DNA from: Gammaproteobacteria bacterium
GTDB taxonomy: Bacteria > Pseudomonadota > Gammaproteobacteria > Steroidobacterales > Steroidobacteraceae
Reading direction: 5' to 3'
Assembly: GCA_027459765.1 (NCBI GenBank)
Contig: DAIDHD010000003.1
Location: 124,001 to 188,000, forward strand
Length of the DNA: 64,000 nucleotides
Shown here: positions 63,106 through 64,000 of the stretch, piece after piece
Layout: each line of letters opens with the position of its first letter
Position numbering within the stretch: the stretch's first letter is position 1
Translations under genes and position numbers: made by a program
Notes under the pieces: model-generated
Database searches by the model: none
Told to the model about the DNA's origin: nothing
What the model saw: only the letters and a program-made list of their open reading frames with translations

Positions 63106-64000
63106 TCAGCGCACGAAATTCGACAGCAGTTTCACGTAGCCCGATTGGTAATAGATGCCGGGCTCATTGACGACGTAGGAGTTCTCGGGCGCATTGCCAT
63201 TCCAGTCGCGATAGGACTTCTGTGCGGGCTGGCCCGACGGTGGCGCCATCGACGCGGGCACGCCGGCGGCTCCGGCGTTGGCGACCGGACCTCCGGGGAC
63301 GTATCCCGGAGCGGGCCCACAAGCCGAGGTCAGCGCGTCACTCCATTTGCTCCCCGGCCAGAACCAGACATGGAACAGTTCGTTCACGGAATCCGTCGCA
63401 CCGTAGGCATACATGTTCGTCAGATACACCTTGCCGAACGGATTGACGCCGTGGAAGTAGTGCAGGATCTCCAACGCGCGGTCGCGCAGCCTTGGCGGCT
63501 CCGCCGCTGCGGCGCCATACCGGATGGCGTCCATGTTAGAGTTGCCGTAGGCCGCGCGCGGATTGTTGCTGCCCCAGTGGTATTGCGGTTCATGCATGAA
63601 ACTTCGATACAAATCATCGCGTGCATCGAAGCCGTAGACGTGATTTCCCGCGGCCACGTCGCGCCGCTTGTCCTCGATGAGGGTCGCTTGCAGCGCCCTG
63701 TCCGCCCCGGCGAGCCCCGTGTAGAAGAGTAGCGCCTCACCCTGCTCGGGGTTGTAACGCGTCCAACCGAAATCCCGATACGGCCGCGTAGCCTTGTAGT
63801 TCGCCTTGATGAAATCGTCGTAGGCGGAATCGCCGGTGATGGCGAACAGATACACCGCCGCGACCACCGCCTCTCCGTCCTGATCCTCGGCGCTCCAATC
63901 CGCCTTCCCGGCATGCACGACTTGGGAATCGCATGCCGTCTGCTTCGCCGGCGCCGATCGATAGTTCCGCCACGCGGCGGCAGCCCGGCGACGCAGGTCG
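63106..64000 (-). CDS. Glycoside hydrolase family 9 (endoglucanase-like), C-terminal part
   Basis: The frame is open to the window edge; 298 codons are visible and the start lies outside. Family 9 features: ACDSQVVHAGKADWSAEDQDGEAVVAAVYLFAITGD, HYFHGVNPFGKVYLTNMYAYGATDSVNELFHVWF (LGVNP-like substrate region) and the C-terminal ENSYVVNEPGIYYQSGYVKLL, in which the NE Glu is the expected catalytic acid. A Pro/Ala-rich loop (GPVANAGAAGVPASMAPPSGQPA) is inserted before it. It should hydrolyse beta-1,4-glucans or a related polymer and, next to an exopolysaccharide locus, may trim or release the polymer. Confidence 0.82.
   Translation of the reverse strand, partial: DLRRRAAAAWRNYRSAPAKQTACDSQVVHAGKADWSAEDQDGEAVVAAVYLFAITGDSAYDDFIKANYKATRPYRDFGWTRYNPEQGEALLFYTGLAGADRALQATLIEDKRRDVAAGNHVYGFDARDDLYRSFMHEPQYHWGSNNPRAAYGNSNMDAIRYGAAAAEPPRLRDRALEILHYFHGVNPFGKVYLTNMYAYGATDSVNELFHVWFWPGSKWSDALTSACGPAPGYVPGGPVANAGAAGVPASMAPPSGQPAQKSYRDWNGNAPENSYVVNEPGIYYQSGYVKLLSNFVR

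Overview
The window is GC-rich, densely packed bacterial chromosome with a gammaproteobacterial gene set: phoB-phoR-phoU, dsbB, dapE, tsaB with a yoaA-type helicase, pckG, dusA, typA, srkA, a glrK-qseG-glrR-like sensor locus, trimeric-type porins and a large TonB receptor. The mixture (GTP-type PEP carboxykinase, TonB receptor with a catabolic CoA island, DUF1501/DUF1800 pair, exopolysaccharide genes) fits an environmental gammaproteobacterium, perhaps near Nevskiales/Steroidobacteraceae; this placement is an inference from gene content only. I saw no rRNA, tRNA, CRISPR array or insertion sequence.

Layout. 1-6.1 kb: start of a porin; a YeiH-type transporter divergent from its LysR regulator; a ModE-like regulator with its own operator; an RR-HK-ECF sigma operon. 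6.2-14.1 kb: one long minus-strand run, with tsaB, a helicase and a DUF11-like protein, then a Pho-box-driven phoB-phoR-phoU-dsbB-dapE operon. 14.2-18 kb: pckG, a nucleotide cyclase-FHA fusion and dusA. 18-19.4 kb: an AbiE-type toxin-antitoxin cassette in toxin-first order, under a palindromic promoter. 19.6-23.2 kb: a second porin, then a DNA-linked radical SAM protein with its TIGR03915-type partner.

23.3-34.7 kb is a coherent catabolic island: HMG-CoA-lyase-like enzyme, HyuA, HyuB and a GntR/FCD regulator in one operon; a divergent class III CoA transferase; a TonB receptor; an isochorismatase-type amidohydrolase; a GNAT enzyme. Palindromes of the form TTGTATACAA recur at four places in front of these units and probably tie them into one GntR regulon. 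The substrate is unknown. 34.8-45.7 kb: a 1200-residue PAS/GAF/GGDEF/EAL protein, typA, a lipoprotein, srkA, and a glrK-qseG-glrR-like operon whose regulator lacks the sigma-54-contacting GAFTGA motif.

45.8-59.2 kb is an exopolysaccharide locus: sugar aminotransferase, undecaprenyl-phosphate sugar-phosphate transferase, then Wza-, Wzz- and BY-kinase-like genes, a GT2 glycosyltransferase and a flippase. Embedded in it are lipid-type activation genes (phosphopantetheinyl transferase, acyl-AMP ligase, FabG-like SDR, FATP-type acyl-CoA synthetase), which suggests an acyl-decorated polymer. The window ends with a DUF1501/DUF1800 pair and the C-terminal part of a family 9 glycoside hydrolase.

Recurring habits of this genome are convergent genes whose stop codons overlap, -10 boxes placed 5-6 bases before start codons (suggesting leaderless mRNAs), and unusual poly-C tracts.
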